A DNA stretch of 43,401 nt, taken from an uncultured Prevotella sp. (GTDB lineage Bacteria; Bacteroidota; Bacteroidia; Bacteroidales; Bacteroidaceae). The notes below the pieces were generated by a model, which saw only the letters and a list, made by a program, of their open reading frames with translations, was not told where the DNA came from and did no database searches. A program made the position numbers and the translations under genes. The stretch covers positions 1 to 43,401 of the forward strand of contig USDT01000024.1 of assembly GCA_900553465.1 (NCBI GenBank), in the 5' to 3' direction. Positions 43,278 to 43,401 of the stretch are shown piece after piece; within the stretch, counting starts at the first letter, position 1, and each line of letters begins with the position of its first letter.

Positions 43278-43308
43278 TTTGTAGGTTCAAAAAAAAGCAT
43301 TACCTTTG
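43278..43308 (+). promoter_or_regulatory. Promoter of the tRNA-Gly gene
   Basis: TTTG (43278-43281), 19 bases, then TACCTTTG (43301-43308): a consensus promoter about 40 bases ahead of the tRNA. Confidence 0.8.
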
Positions 43309-43348
43309 CAACCGCATTTAGAGAAATGCTTCTGTAAAAAGAAATGTT

Positions 43349-43401
<53 letters not shown>

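Overview
The window looks like a chromosomal core region of a Bacteroidales bacterium, most likely Prevotella or a close relative. The evidence is its moderately low GC, repeated Bacteroidetes-type promoters (a TTTG -33 box, 19-20 bases, then a TAnnTTTG -7 box), very few Shine-Dalgarno sites, and lineage-typical families (lipoprotein TamL, DUF2723, DUF4827, DUF2807, DUF5686, S9 dipeptidyl peptidase IV). No phage, transposase, integrase, CRISPR array or restriction system is visible. It opens on the last bases of a 5S rRNA and closes inside a tRNA-Gly gene.

Layout. 1-3.2 kb: rRNA operon end with terminator, one small secreted transglycosylase-like gene, initiator tRNA-Met, and much gene-poor AT-rich DNA. 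3.2-5.4 kb: tetR, fabG, pseudouridine synthase. 5.4-12.3 kb: the overlapping pair tamB-tamL (outer-membrane assembly). 12.5-13.4 kb: a nucleotidyltransferase. 14.1-16.4 kb (minus): a PiT phosphate transporter. 16.7-22.7 kb: serine acetyltransferase, THUMP-type rRNA methyltransferase, dipeptidyl peptidase IV, purD. 22.8-25.7 kb: a tightly overlapping chain of membrane protein, YqaA/DedA protein, metal-binding lipoprotein and ABC ATPase, without a recognisable permease. 26.0-29.9 kb: DUF2723 (GT117-type) membrane protein and a NodB deacetylase. 30.1-30.3 kb: tRNA-Gly(CCC) and tRNA-Thr(CGU). 31.1-34.4 kb (minus): nrnA, DUF4827 lipoprotein, glmM. 34.6-35.4 kb: DUF2807 lipoprotein. 35.4-37.7 kb (minus): pgpA-like phosphatase, gtrA-like protein, CDP-alcohol phosphotransferase and an AUR1-like PAP2 protein. 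37.8-41.9 kb: DUF5686 protein, PaaI thioesterase, a second PAP2 phosphatase. 42.1-43.2 kb: nspC.

The most distinctive system is the four-gene minus-strand operon at 35.4-37.7 kb. Its content matches the inositol-lipid/inositol-sphingolipid cluster known from Bacteroides thetaiotaomicron: a CDP-alcohol phosphotransferase makes phosphatidylinositol phosphate, the PgpA-like phosphatase removes the phosphate, and the AUR1-like enzyme moves phosphoinositol to ceramide. The myo-inositol-phosphate synthase gene that accompanies this set in Bacteroides is absent from the window, and a GtrA-like small membrane protein of unknown role sits inside the operon. The remaining genes are mostly envelope biogenesis (TamB/TamL, GlmM, GT117, deacetylase, PAP2) and housekeeping.
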